This document shows positions 52,451 to 62,192 of a stretch of 64,000 nucleotides of DNA, in pieces. Origin of the DNA: JAEUKA01 sp035328405. GTDB lineage: Bacteria > Myxococcota_A > Polyangia > Palsa-1104 > JAEUJZ01. Both the position numbers and the translations under genes were made by a program. The stretch is from NCBI GenBank assembly GCA_035328405.1, contig DAOLIT010000016.1:1-64000 (forward strand). Direction: 5' to 3'. Positions within the stretch are counted from its first letter, which is position 1; each line of letters opens with the position of its first letter. The notes under the pieces were generated by a model, which worked only from the letters and a program-made list of their open reading frames with translations, was not told the DNA's origin and searched no databases.

Positions 52451-53908
52451 ATGACGAATGCTCGCATCCTGATCCTGGATGACCAGCGTGCGGCGCGGCG
52501 GGTTCTGCGGCAGATGCTCGACGGCCTCGACGATGCGGAATTTTCCGAGGCGGGCACAGTCGAACAGGCGCTTGCGCTGTGTCGCGAGCAGCGGTTTGAC
52601 GCGTACTTGGTGGACATCCACCTGACGGACAATCGGCTGGAGCGCGGCGGGATCGAATTTATCAAGCAGGTTCGCGACATCCAGGCGGTGCCGTCCGTCG
52701 TCGTAACTGCATCGGTCGAAATCCAAGACCTGCGGGAGGCGATGAGGGCCGGGGCTGTGGACTACGTGCTCAAAGACCAGCTTTCGCCGGAATTGATCGT
52801 GCCGATCCTGCGCGAAATTCTGGAAAAGCGAGACCTGCGAAAGCGCGTGCAGCAGCTTGGGCAAAGGCTGGAACAGCAATTTGGCTTGGGGGCCATCGTC
52901 GGAACCTCAGCGAAAATCGAGCAGGTTCGATCGCTGATCCGGCGGCTCGCTGATGCGGATGCGACGGTGCTGGTACGCGGCGAAAGTGGGACCGGGAAGG
53001 AGCTTGTCGCACAAGCACTGCATCAGTGTGGCAAACGCGCACATGAGCCGCTGGTCACGATCAACTGCGCGGCGATTGCGCCGACGCTCATCGAATCGGA
53101 ACTTTTTGGGCATGAGCGCGGCGCGTTTACGAGCGCGTTGTCGAGACGAATTGGCGTCCTTGAGGAAGCAGGCATGGGCATGGTTTTCCTCGACGAAATT
53201 GCCGAGCTTGCGCCCGACCTTCAGGCCAAGCTCCTGCGTGTGTTGGAGGCGCGGCGGTTCACGCGGGTGGGCGGAAACGAAGTCCTACCATTTCGGGCTC
53301 GCGTCGTCGCTGCCACGCACCAGGATTTGGAACAAAGGATGCGCGAGGGCCGATTGCGCGTGGATTTGTACTACCGCCTGAACGTGGTGACGATCGACGT
53401 GCCCTCGTTGGCGGATCGCCGCGAAGACATCGCGATTTTGTGCAACCACTTCGTCTCGCAATTTGGCCGGCCTTTGCGTTTTTCAAAGGAAGCGTTGTCG
53501 TTGCTGACCGAGCGTCCGTGGCCCGGCAACGTCCGAGAGCTGCGCAACGCCATCGAGCGGCTCGCACTGCTGTGTGAAACGAACGACATCACCGAAGCGG
53601 AACTTCAAAAAATCGTCCCGCTGCGCTCGTCTTCGACGGTGGACAACGAAGAGTTGGAGAAACTTGCACGGCAGTTTCTGGCCAGGGATTTGCCAGGGGA
53701 AAACAAGCTCGACTTGATGGAACGAACGATGGTGCGCATTGCGATGGAGGTCGCGGGACACAACCAATCGCGGGCCGCGCGCATTTTGGGCTTGGAACGG
53801 AAGGCGTTGGAGCGACGACACAAACGCCACGCTCAGGAAACCAGCGGAGAGGTGCGCATGCCCCGTTCGGGAACCTCAGCCGGAGATCCGGACGACCACC
53901 TGCCGTGA
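52451..53908 (+). CDS. sigma-54-dependent response regulator, NtrC family
   Basis: A 485-residue activator: a receiver domain (residues 5-120, LILDDQ with acidic pocket, phospho-Asp in YLVDIHL, Lys in VLKDQ), an AAA+ domain (Walker A GESGTGKE, Walker B MVFLDEIAEL), and a Fis-type helix-turn-helix (NQSRAARILGLERKALERR). The sigma-54 contact loop reads GAFTSA at about residues 224-229 instead of GAFTGA. It has no partner histidine kinase gene nearby. The ATG at 52451 has GGGGG a few bases upstream. Its end overlaps the convergent pbpC end by 33 bp. The sigma-54 gene is in this window at 29853. Confidence 0.92.
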   Translation: MTNARILILDDQRAARRVLRQMLDGLDDAEFSEAGTVEQALALCREQRFDAYLVDIHLTDNRLERGGIEFIKQVRDIQAVPSVVVTASVEIQDLREAMRAGAVDYVLKDQLSPELIVPILREILEKRDLRKRVQQLGQRLEQQFGLGAIVGTSAKIEQVRSLIRRLADADATVLVRGESGTGKELVAQALHQCGKRAHEPLVTINCAAIAPTLIESELFGHERGAFTSALSRRIGVLEEAGMGMVFLDEIAELAPDLQAKLLRVLEARRFTRVGGNEVLPFRARVVAATHQDLEQRMREGRLRVDLYYRLNVVTIDVPSLADRREDIAILCNHFVSQFGRPLRFSKEALSLLTERPWPGNVRELRNAIERLALLCETNDITEAELQKIVPLRSSSTVDNEELEKLARQFLARDLPGENKLDLMERTMVRIAMEVAGHNQSRAARILGLERKALERRHKRHAQETSGEVRMPRSGTSAGDPDDHLP

Positions 53909-56236
53909 ATCGGCCCGCCCGTGGTCATCGACGACGCGAATCACATATTGCCCCGCCGCAGGTTTCCACAAAAAAGGCACATGCGGCCGGCTTTTTCCAA
54001 GCAGCTTTTCGTTTGCAAACCAGAACACTTCGGCGACATCTCCGTCGGTGGTTGCGGAAAGTCCCACCGTGTCGTGTTCGTCTTGGCCGGGCCGAAGCGT
54101 GTACGTGACGCCTTTGAGCGGCGACGAGATTTTCGGGGGCACGCCGTGGCTGGCGAGGTTCGCAAGTTTGCAACCTGGCACAAACGGCGGCGGAATTTTC
54201 CGTGGAAAACCCGCGATGCGAAACAAGCGCAACATGTCAGACGGCCAAAACTCGTAGACCTCGGTGCGAAAATCACCGGCGGACGATGGGCACGCTCGCA
54301 AACCCGTGCGGTTGTCGATTTCGACGGGTCGATGCACCTCGCAAGGCTCGATCGGCGACCGTCCGGGCACAAACCACGTCTGTTTCTTGTGCTTGCAAAA
54401 CATGCTCGGCATTTGCCCCGACACGGCGCACACCGGCACACGGCGCAAATTCAAACCGCGCTCTTTTTGCGGAGCCTCGCTCAGGTCCGGCAATCGAGGT
54501 CGAAGCGCATCTGCAATCGAGAAAAAAAGCGGCGCAGCCAACGTCACACCGACGAGAGCGGGATTGCTTTCGCCGTTGAAATGTCCGAGCCAGACCACAA
54601 GCACATACGGCCCCATCACACCGGCAGTCCACGCATCTCGAAAACCGTAGGATGTGCCCGTTTTCCAAGCGATTTTGTCGATGTGCAAAAGCGAGCGCGT
54701 AAGCAAGGTGTCCTCGGGGCGCGGGTTTTCCCTCAACATGGACAGCGTCGCAAAACTTGCCTCAGCGGACAGCAAACGCACACCTGCCGACAGAGGATCA
54801 CCTTTCAAAAACCGCAAAGGCCGCACAAAGCCCTGATTCGGCAACATGGCGTACAGCGTGGCCAGTTCCTCCATCGTCACCTCTGCGCCGCCGAGCACCA
54901 GAGCCAAACCGTAATGGCTTTCGGGTTTGAGGCGCGTCACACCCGCGCTTTTCAAAAAGTCATACAGGCCCGGATTGCTAAGCTTTGCGGCCACAAACAG
55001 CGCGGGCACGTTGCGAGACCGAATCAGCGCCTCCTGCGCCGAAACCGGCCCTGCGAACTTCCCATCGAAATTTTCGGGGCTATACGACCCGAACGTGAGC
55101 GGACTGTCTTTGAGCATCGTTTGCGGGTGAATCACGCCTTCGTCAATGCCCAGCGCATATATAAACGGCTTTAGCGTCGAGCCCGGCGACCGTTTCGCCT
55201 GAGTGCCGTTCACTTGCCCGAAAATGCGCGCGTTGAAATAACCTGCGCTCCCGACGGCTGCCCGCACAGACATGTCGCGCGAATCCACGAGCAAAGCCAC
55301 GGCGTTTTCGACGCCAAACCGCTTCTGTTTTTCCAAGTAACTGGTGATCTGCCGCTCGACGATAGTTTGCAAAGACAGGTCGATGGTGCTCACCAGTTCG
55401 CGCGAGGCGTTCGTTTGGCCAAGCAGGCTGTCCACGAGGTGCGGCGCTCGAAAAGGCAGGTCTTGGGGACCTCGCAACCGCAACTTGAGTTTGAGCAGGT
55501 CTTGGTCTCGTCTGGCCGACGGATGACGCGCGACCCATTTTTTGAAAAGCGCCTGCCGAGCAACCGACAGGGCGGCGTCGTCTTCTCCCGTTGGGGCTCG
55601 ACGGGCGGGACTTTGCGGAATCACTGCCAGCGTCAGAGCCTCGACCAGTTGCACTTTGCTGGCCGGTTTTCCGAAGTAAATATGGCTAGCCGCACCGACG
55701 CCCTGGATGTTTTTTCCGACGGGAACGAGATTGAGATACGCCTCCAAAATTTCCGCTTTGCTGTACCTCAGTTCAAGCCAAACCGCTCGCCCGATTTGCC
55801 GGAGTTTTCCGACGGCACTTCGAGAATGCAAATGGTATTTCATCCGCGCGACCTGCATGGAGATCGTCGAGCCACCGACGCGGCGTTCTTTCCGAACGTA
55901 GGTGGTCCAAACCGCACGGGCGAGCGACCACGGATTCACTGCGAAGTGCCGAAAGAAATGGCGATCTTCGTGCAGCAACACCGCCTCGACCAGTTGCGGC
56001 GACATCTCGGAAAGAGGAACGAACTGACGGTACTGCTCATCTTCGGCCAGCGTCAGGCGAAGCAACCGGTTCTCACGGTCGTACACTGACCGCGAAAAGG
56101 GTACATCGGCACACAACGGCTGTTTGGGCCACAGCCTCAGCAGAACCCCAAGCAAAAACAACACGACCGACGCGAGCAGAAGCACGCGCAGAGCACGAGC
56201 CAGACGCACTCGATGAAGGAAAGCAGGCCAGCGCAC
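53876..56236 (-). CDS. pbpC: penicillin-binding protein 1C
   Basis: A bifunctional peptidoglycan synthase of about 786 residues. After a membrane anchor (LRVLLLASVVLFLLGVLL) comes the GT51 glycosyltransferase with EDRHFFRHF carrying the catalytic Glu and GGSTISMQVARM. A transpeptidase domain follows with SPGSTLKP (nucleophile SxxK), SRN and KTGTS, and a C-terminal BiPBP_C beta domain ends the protein. Layout matches PbpC (PBP1C), not PBP1A or PBP1B. The start is uncertain: GTG at 56236 or TTG at 56314; neither has strong support. It follows the TPR gene on the same strand and overlaps the activator gene at its 3' end by 33 bp. Confidence 0.9.
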   Translation of the reverse strand: MRWPAFLHRVRLARALRVLLLASVVLFLLGVLLRLWPKQPLCADVPFSRSVYDRENRLLRLTLAEDEQYRQFVPLSEMSPQLVEAVLLHEDRHFFRHFAVNPWSLARAVWTTYVRKERRVGGSTISMQVARMKYHLHSRSAVGKLRQIGRAVWLELRYSKAEILEAYLNLVPVGKNIQGVGAASHIYFGKPASKVQLVEALTLAVIPQSPARRAPTGEDDAALSVARQALFKKWVARHPSARRDQDLLKLKLRLRGPQDLPFRAPHLVDSLLGQTNASRELVSTIDLSLQTIVERQITSYLEKQKRFGVENAVALLVDSRDMSVRAAVGSAGYFNARIFGQVNGTQAKRSPGSTLKPFIYALGIDEGVIHPQTMLKDSPLTFGSYSPENFDGKFAGPVSAQEALIRSRNVPALFVAAKLSNPGLYDFLKSAGVTRLKPESHYGLALVLGGAEVTMEELATLYAMLPNQGFVRPLRFLKGDPLSAGVRLLSAEASFATLSMLRENPRPEDTLLTRSLLHIDKIAWKTGTSYGFRDAWTAGVMGPYVLVVWLGHFNGESNPALVGVTLAAPLFFSIADALRPRLPDLSEAPQKERGLNLRRVPVCAVSGQMPSMFCKHKKQTWFVPGRSPIEPCEVHRPVEIDNRTGLRACPSSAGDFRTEVYEFWPSDMLRLFRIAGFPRKIPPPFVPGCKLANLASHGVPPKISSPLKGVTYTLRPGQDEHDTVGLSATTDGDVAEVFWFANEKLLGKSRPHVPFLWKPAAGQYVIRVVDDHGRADSRQVVVRISG

Positions 56237-56340
56237 GGCCTGATGGTAACTCCCTCGAGAAGCCGTTGCGAACAACCTGTTTGAGAAGTCAGAAAAAAGC
56301 GGAAAGCGGCGCAAAGAAAGCGACGGCGTTCAAAAAAATG

Positions 56341-57630
56341 TCAGCGACGAAGGCCACGACGGTGGCGAACAGCGCCGAGTTCATCTCCAGCTGCAGCCAT
56401 CAGCGTCGGAAAATAGAGCGCGATCCCAAAATCTCGCGCCGCAGTGTTGAGCACGCCCACCGCTTTTTCAGCCATTCGCTGCACGTCATTCGGAATCGTA
56501 TCGGGTGCCACATCCGCGTCTGACATCCGAATGGGCCCAAGCGGCACAGCCTCACGAGTCGGCCCTGCCGGAATCACCAGCCCAGCGCAAAGAGGCACCG
56601 TTCGATCCTCTCCCTCCACTGGCGTCGAGGCACCGGGCAGCCGCATGGTCAACGACCACACTTCGATGTGCAACCCGTGCTCTCGCAGACGATCGGTCAA
56701 CGACATGGCTTGCGAAGGCGTAGCCGACGGACCTTGAACGACATGTAGCGCATAGTTTGCGGGTTCTATCGGCTGTAGAAACAAAAGCCCGTTCGAGTTG
56801 TCCTCGGAAACAGGATCTTCGCCATCCAGACCAGTGAGACCGTCGCAGAAATTGCCTTGTCCTTGCGTGTCGCACAGCACAATGTCGCCAAACTGCACTG
56901 CGGCCCCATAACGAACTACAGACAGAATTCGAGCACGCACCGGATCGACGCGCTGCACCCAAACTCTCTCGACGGAATACGGCCCGGTCGTCGGCAACGA
57001 AAGCTGCGCAAGACCAAGATCCCCCGCCGCTTGGGACCGACCGACGAGCAACCCGCAAGCCTGCCAACAATTGCGCGCATCGTCGAGCTTTCCAAGAGCG
57101 GTTTGCGCCAAACCCAAGTTCCACAACACTTGCCGACTGAGGCCGCTGGTTTGCGCGAGGGCCGTCGTACTGGTCAGTTGGCCGGCCTGCCGACGAAGCC
57201 CCGCCAGCGCCTGAGTGAGCACGTCAGCCATCTCAGTCCAGCGACGCGCCCGCTTGTAGCAAAGACCAAGGTTATAGAGCGGCACTGCCCAGTTCGGAGA
57301 CTGTTTTTGAGCCAGTTCCAAATCGGAAAACGCCGTCTGCTCCTGGTTGCGTTGGGCATAAATCACACCGCGCAAATTCAAAAGATAGGCGCGTTGTTCG
57401 CGTTCACTTTCGCCGCCATCTCGATGCTGAAGATCCAGCTCGCTCAGCATTCGACTGATCAAATGAACGGCTGTCTGGCTCTTGTCCCGACGAACCAAAC
57501 GGAAAACTGTTTCAGCAAGCGCACGCATCTGCGGCACCAGCTCCTTCGGGAGCAAGCACGCCAGCGACCGAGATCCCATGCGGGATAGCGTACTTTGAAC
57601 TGACCTCGTATTTCCAGACCAAAAAACCAT
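56341..57630 (-). CDS. TPR-containing hypothetical protein, 429 aa
   Basis: The N-terminal 190 residues contain about three or four TPR-like helical pairs (LLNLRGVIYAQRNQEQTAFSDLE is one, cited by its first part LLNLRGVIYAQRNQEQ; NWAVPLYNLGLCYKRARRW another; VLWNLGLAQTALGKLDDARN a third). The C-terminal 230 residues are a mixed alpha/beta domain of unknown type, with a DIVLCDTQGQGNF stretch and a VEVWSLTMRLPG-like strand. There is no signal peptide or membrane helix. It lies between the ArsA-like gene and pbpC on the same strand, and may be cotranscribed with pbpC. Function unknown. Confidence 0.7.
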   Translation of the reverse strand: MVFWSGNTRSVQSTLSRMGSRSLACLLPKELVPQMRALAETVFRLVRRDKSQTAVHLISRMLSELDLQHRDGGESEREQRAYLLNLRGVIYAQRNQEQTAFSDLELAQKQSPNWAVPLYNLGLCYKRARRWTEMADVLTQALAGLRRQAGQLTSTTALAQTSGLSRQVLWNLGLAQTALGKLDDARNCWQACGLLVGRSQAAGDLGLAQLSLPTTGPYSVERVWVQRVDPVRARILSVVRYGAAVQFGDIVLCDTQGQGNFCDGLTGLDGEDPVSEDNSNGLLFLQPIEPANYALHVVQGPSATPSQAMSLTDRLREHGLHIEVWSLTMRLPGASTPVEGEDRTVPLCAGLVIPAGPTREAVPLGPIRMSDADVAPDTIPNDVQRMAEKAVGVLNTAARDFGIALYFPTLMAAAGDELGAVRHRRGLRR

Positions 57631-57749
57631 CCGCGCTTGCGGTTTATTTGCAGCAACCGCGCCAAATTTTTGCGTTTTTGCCTGATGGGCAGGGGGCTTG
57701 CCGGAGAAAAGGGTGAATGGGCTGAAGCTTGGACTGGGTTCGTGTGCGG

Positions 57750-58781
57750 TCAGGCTTGTGGGCTCGTCGAAATCAGGGCTTCAACTTGTCCTTCGAGACG
57801 ATCGGCCAAATCTTCGATTTCTTTCTTGGACACACGTTGCTCGAACAAGTGCGGGAGATGGAGTTGTGGCAAAGGAAGCGCGCGACTCAGGCGCTCGACG
57901 TGATGCTCATTCAGGCGGGCGCGCTGCCGATGAAGTCGCGCCGCTCGCAAAAGCGGGCCCAGCGACGAATCAGACATCGCATCGCCCGATTGAAGCAAGG
58001 CATCAAAACCAACCTTAGGCAAACCGCTCGAGAGACGCGGCGGATACAGCCGATTCACAATGAGCGGGCCCATGCAGAGGCGCAGTTCAGCAAGACCTTT
58101 GGCGAGCTGAAGTGTCTCGGAAACGGGTAGATCTTCGGCGAGCGTCGTCAGCACCATCAAACAACGCTTCGGGTCGGTGAGCAGTCCCCAGTTGTCACGG
58201 GCAGGTCCAGTCAGAGGCCCCTCAGGCACCGTATCGAGAATGATCTTGGGAATGCGCAATAGCGTCAAAATGTGCCCCGTAGCTGGTCCGTCGAGAATGA
58301 CCAAATCAAACCGGGGCCGCCCACTCACCTGTTCGGTCGTGTGGTACCAGACTTTGCCCAGCATCGAGTAGTCGTGCAGACCTGGGACGGCACGCATGAA
58401 CGCGCGGACGACATCTCGTTCAAACACCTGCCGGAACAAAAATGCCGAGTGAAGCACCATCACGCCGTACTCTCTGAGCGCGTTCTCGGGCGTCATGTTG
58501 ACGGCCCACAGATTGTCTTGCACTGGCGCGACTTCGGAAAAATCGCGTTCGACGGAAAAAATTTCCTGCAAGCGACTTCGCCCTCGCGTTTGGGCCAGCA
58601 GCACACGCTTGCCCTGTCGAGCGGCCAAAAGTGCCAACGCAGACGCGGCTGTCGTTCGGCCCACTCCACCTTTGCCCGCGAACACGAGCAGGCGACGGTC
58701 GAGCAAATGGCCGGTGAAGCGAGAAAAACTGGGCGACGGAAAAGCAGCGACTTGAGACGACGTTTTTTCAGCAGGAGACAT
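57750..58781 (-). CDS. ArsA-like anion-transporting/targeting ATPase with altered P-loop
   Basis: A 343-residue ATPase of the ArsA/Get3 branch of deviant Walker A NTPases. The nucleotide loop reads GKGGVGRTT at residues 36-44: the signature Lys (37) is kept, but the usual P-loop Lys before Thr is Arg (42). Later blocks fit the family: FDLVILDGPATGH, and the VNRLYPP segment near the adenine site. There is only one ATPase half. The ATG at 58781 lacks a clear ribosome site. A much longer open frame extends upstream to 60776 but lies antisense to ileS and is not coding. Similar stand-alone proteins are found in Myxococcota; no arsenic genes are nearby. Confidence 0.82.
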   Translation of the reverse strand: MSPAEKTSSQVAAFPSPSFSRFTGHLLDRRLLVFAGKGGVGRTTAASALALLAARQGKRVLLAQTRGRSRLQEIFSVERDFSEVAPVQDNLWAVNMTPENALREYGVMVLHSAFLFRQVFERDVVRAFMRAVPGLHDYSMLGKVWYHTTEQVSGRPRFDLVILDGPATGHILTLLRIPKIILDTVPEGPLTGPARDNWGLLTDPKRCLMVLTTLAEDLPVSETLQLAKGLAELRLCMGPLIVNRLYPPRLSSGLPKVGFDALLQSGDAMSDSSLGPLLRAARLHRQRARLNEHHVERLSRALPLPQLHLPHLFEQRVSKKEIEDLADRLEGQVEALISTSPQA

Positions 58782-58898
58782 CACTTGCGCAGCGAGACTA
58801 CCCACGAGGCACCCCTGTGTCAACGACGGCAAATCACGCTCCGCGTCGGGACCTCTACCGCAAATTTTTCGCAACAAACTGATATGCTGCGCGCCACT

Positions 58899-61800
58899 AT
58901 GAGTTCGCCATTCGACCCCGTCGACACAAGACAAAACTTCCCGAGTCTCGAGGAGAAAATCCTCTCGTTTTGGAAACGAAACAACGTGTTCGAGCAGTGC
59001 TTGGCCGAATGCGACCCATCGACCGGCAAGGCCAAGCCAACGTTCGTTTTTTACGAAGGCCCTCCGACGGCAAACGGAAAACCAGGCATTCACCATGTGC
59101 TTGCACGCGCTTTCAAGGATGTCGTTCCGCGCTTTCGGACGATGCAGGGATATGTGGTGCCAAGAAAGGCGGGGTGGGATTGCCACGGTCTTCCCGTCGA
59201 GGTCGAAGTCGAAAAACGGCTGGGCCTGCGTGGAAAAAAGCAAATCGAAGAGCTTGGCATCGCGGAATTTAACAAGCAATGCAAAGAGAGCGTCTTTCGT
59301 TACATCGACGACTGGAACCAGTTGACCGAACGCATCGGTTTTTGGGTGGACACGAAGCACCCGTACCGCACGCTCGACAACGACTACATCGAAAGTTGTT
59401 GGGCGCTGCTCAAGACGCTGTGGAACAAGAAACTCCTGGTTCGCGACTACAAAGTGACCAAGCACTGCCCTCGATGCGGAACCTCTCTGGCCGAAGCTGA
59501 AGCAGGGCAAGGCATGAAAGAAAACGTCGAGGACCCCTCGGTTTTCGTGAGGTTGCGTCTGTTGCCCGGTCAACCTTTGCCCTGCCCGCCCGATGTGACA
59601 GGCGACGGAAACGTCTCGATGATGATTTGGACGACGACACCGTGGACGCTGCCTGCAAACGTCGCTTGCGCACTCTCTGAAAAAGCCCTTTACGGCTGCT
59701 ACAAAATTTCGGGCGACGACAAGCGCCCGACGGAATATGTGATCCTTTTGCAGACACAAGCCGACACTGTGCTCAAAGGCAGCCACGCGGAATGTGTTGC
59801 GTCTGGAATTGCGGGAGAAAAGTTCGTCGGTCTGCGTTACAAACCGCTTTTTGACCATTCGGTCAATTTGCTTGGCCAGCCGGTGGATTCTCACAATGCC
59901 TATCGCACCATCGCTGACCCGACGGTCGAAGCAGGCGAGGGAACCGGCATTGTCCACATCGCTCCGGCCTACGGCGATTTGGAGGTTGGTCGTCGTCACG
60001 ACCTGCCCGTGATGTTTTCGGTTGGCCTCGACGGAATGGTCTTGCCGTCGCTGCCAAAGTTCGCCGGAAAGTTCTTCAAAGAGGCTGACCCGCTCATCAT
60101 CCGCGATTTGAAGGAACGCGGGCTTCTGTGGTCGGCGGGCCGCACGCACCACAGCTATCCGTTTTGTTGGCGCTGCGACACGCCGCTGCTCTATTTCGCG
60201 AAGACGAGTTGGTACATCCGCACGACGGCAATCAAAGACGAATTGCTTGCGCAAAATCAGCGCATCGGTTGGCACCCAGAGCACATCCGCGACGGACGGT
60301 TCGGTGACTGGCTGCGCAACAACGTGGATTGGGCGATTTCTCGAGAACGGTACTTTGGAACCCCGATGCCGCTCTGGGTTTGCGACGGCTGTGGCGAAAT
60401 CGAGTGCATCGGCAGCGTCGCGGATTTGTCGTTGCGCGTTGGCAGAGACATCAACACCGACGAAGCATTCGATTTGCATCGCCCTTACGTCGATGAACTG
60501 ACTTTCGGTTGCCGGAAGTGCGATGCGGGTGTTTGTCGGCGCGTTCGCGAGGTGATCGACTGCTGGTTTGACTCGGGCGCGATGCCGTTTGCGCAGCACC
60601 ATTTTCCGTTTGCACACAAGGATGACTTCGACCGGCTTTTTCCGGCAGCCTTCATTTCGGAAGGCGTCGATCAGACGCGAGGTTGGTTTTATACGCTGCA
60701 CGTTCTTGGCGTGCTTTTGCGAGGCGAACCCGCGTTTCAAAACTGCATCGTGCTCGGTCACATTCTGGACGACCAAGGCCGGAAAATGTCCAAACGCCTG
60801 GGCAACATCGTTGACCCGTGGACGGTGCTGCGAGAGGAAGGTGCCGACGCGCTGCGGTTTTATCTATATACCGCGTCTCCGCCGGGACAGCCTCGACGAT
60901 TTTCACAGGCATTGGTTCAAAAAACGCTGCGTCAGTTTTTGCTGACGTTGTGGAATTGCTACAGCTTTTTCGTTACGTATGCCGAGGTCGAATATCACCG
61001 TTTGGGCTCGGCACCGATCCCATTTGCCGAGCGACCTCAGATCGACCAGTGGATTTTGGGGCTGGTCGAGAAACTCGTCGAGAAAACAACGGTACTACTC
61101 GAACAATACGATTTGACTCAGGCGGCTCGCGGCATTGCAGATTTCGTCGATGTTTTGTCGAACTGGTACGTGCGACGATCTCGCGATCGCTTCTGGTCGA
61201 GTTTGGACGGGCCGAGCGGAGAAATCGATGGCTCCGTCGAGCATGACAAGCGGGCTGCGTATCAAACACTCCATTTCTGTCTTGTCACCGTCGCGCAGCT
61301 TCTTGCTCCGTTTGCGCCGTTTGTCGCCGAGGAACTTTGGCAAAACCTTGCACGAAAGCTTGATCCTGCTGCACCCGTTTCGGTTCATTTGTCAAAATGG
61401 CCGACGGTGAATGCGGAAAAACTCACGCACACCGAGGAACTTCGCCAAGACATGGATGTTGCGCTGCGGGCTGTTTCGCTGGGCCGTGCGGCTCGACAGG
61501 ACCAGAACCTGAAAACGAGGCAACCTTTGAGGGCAGCACTTGTGCAGGTTCCTTCAGCGATGGTGCGACGAGCACTTTTGCGTTTTCAAACCGAAGTTTG
61601 TGAGGAACTTAACGTCGAGCAGCTTTTGTTCGCCGGAGAGGGCGAGGAGCTGGTTCGCTACACGTTGCGTCCAAACTTGCCGAAACTGGGGAAGCGGCTC
61701 GGCAAAAAAGTGAAGCTTGTGCAAGACGGCCTGGCCGCGTTGTCGGTCGAGGCTGTTCGAGAATGTGCGCAACGTGTGCTTGCAGAGCAAACGAGTGTCC

Positions 61801-62192
61801 TCTTGACTTCCGAGGGGCCGATCGAGTTGGCCGCAGATGAGATTCTGCTGACGGCGCAGTCGGCGGCAGGCTTGGCGGCGCGTACCGATGCAGGACTTGT
61901 CGTCGGAATCACAACCGAAATCACGCCCGAACTTCGAGACCGAGGCATCGCCAGAGAACTCGTGCGGAGCATAGGCGAGCTACGCAAGAAGGCAGGCTGC
62001 AAAGTTTCGGATCGCGTTCGAGTCAGCTATCGCACAGATGACGACATCGCCAAAAAGGCGATCGCAAATTTGGCGGATTTTATTGCGGGCGAGACGCTTT
62101 CAACGTTGGTCGAAGGGGAACTTCTGGATGCGGACGTGGGTGCGATCGTCGATCTCGACGGCCCAACGGTGGCGATTGATCTGCGACGCTGA
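58899..62192 (+). CDS. ileS: isoleucyl-tRNA synthetase, long type
   Basis: A class I aminoacyl-tRNA synthetase of 1097 residues. The N-terminus (FPSLEEKILSFWKRNNVFEQ) leads to YEGPPTANGKPGIHHVLAR, where GIHHV is the variant of the HIGH motif found in the eukaryote-like/actinobacterial type, and RKAGWDCHGLPVE. An editing domain follows, then KMSKRLGN as the KMSKS motif and an anticodon-binding helical domain. Two ATGs (58884, 58899) are possible and neither has a ribosome site; a TGATATGCT extended -10-like element at 58881-58889 could give a nearly leaderless mRNA. The 3' end overlaps the convergent pseudouridine synthase gene by 113 bp. Confidence 0.95.
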   Translation: MSSPFDPVDTRQNFPSLEEKILSFWKRNNVFEQCLAECDPSTGKAKPTFVFYEGPPTANGKPGIHHVLARAFKDVVPRFRTMQGYVVPRKAGWDCHGLPVEVEVEKRLGLRGKKQIEELGIAEFNKQCKESVFRYIDDWNQLTERIGFWVDTKHPYRTLDNDYIESCWALLKTLWNKKLLVRDYKVTKHCPRCGTSLAEAEAGQGMKENVEDPSVFVRLRLLPGQPLPCPPDVTGDGNVSMMIWTTTPWTLPANVACALSEKALYGCYKISGDDKRPTEYVILLQTQADTVLKGSHAECVASGIAGEKFVGLRYKPLFDHSVNLLGQPVDSHNAYRTIADPTVEAGEGTGIVHIAPAYGDLEVGRRHDLPVMFSVGLDGMVLPSLPKFAGKFFKEADPLIIRDLKERGLLWSAGRTHHSYPFCWRCDTPLLYFAKTSWYIRTTAIKDELLAQNQRIGWHPEHIRDGRFGDWLRNNVDWAISRERYFGTPMPLWVCDGCGEIECIGSVADLSLRVGRDINTDEAFDLHRPYVDELTFGCRKCDAGVCRRVREVIDCWFDSGAMPFAQHHFPFAHKDDFDRLFPAAFISEGVDQTRGWFYTLHVLGVLLRGEPAFQNCIVLGHILDDQGRKMSKRLGNIVDPWTVLREEGADALRFYLYTASPPGQPRRFSQALVQKTLRQFLLTLWNCYSFFVTYAEVEYHRLGSAPIPFAERPQIDQWILGLVEKLVEKTTVLLEQYDLTQAARGIADFVDVLSNWYVRRSRDRFWSSLDGPSGEIDGSVEHDKRAAYQTLHFCLVTVAQLLAPFAPFVAEELWQNLARKLDPAAPVSVHLSKWPTVNAEKLTHTEELRQDMDVALRAVSLGRAARQDQNLKTRQPLRAALVQVPSAMVRRALLRFQTEVCEELNVEQLLFAGEGEELVRYTLRPNLPKLGKRLGKKVKLVQDGLAALSVEAVRECAQRVLAEQTSVLLTSEGPIELAADEILLTAQSAAGLAARTDAGLVVGITTEITPELRDRGIARELVRSIGELRKKAGCKVSDRVRVSYRTDDDIAKKAIANLADFIAGETLSTLVEGELLDADVGAIVDLDGPTVAIDLRR

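Noticed and set aside
59080..59100. IleS seemingly lacking the HIGH motif
   Set aside because: GIHHV is the known variant in the long, eukaryote-like type of isoleucyl-tRNA synthetase, so it is not a loss of function.
57750..60776. A 1008-residue minus-strand open frame
   Set aside because: Only the C-terminal 343 residues are a recognisable ArsA-like ATPase; the remainder lies antisense to ileS and has no family features.
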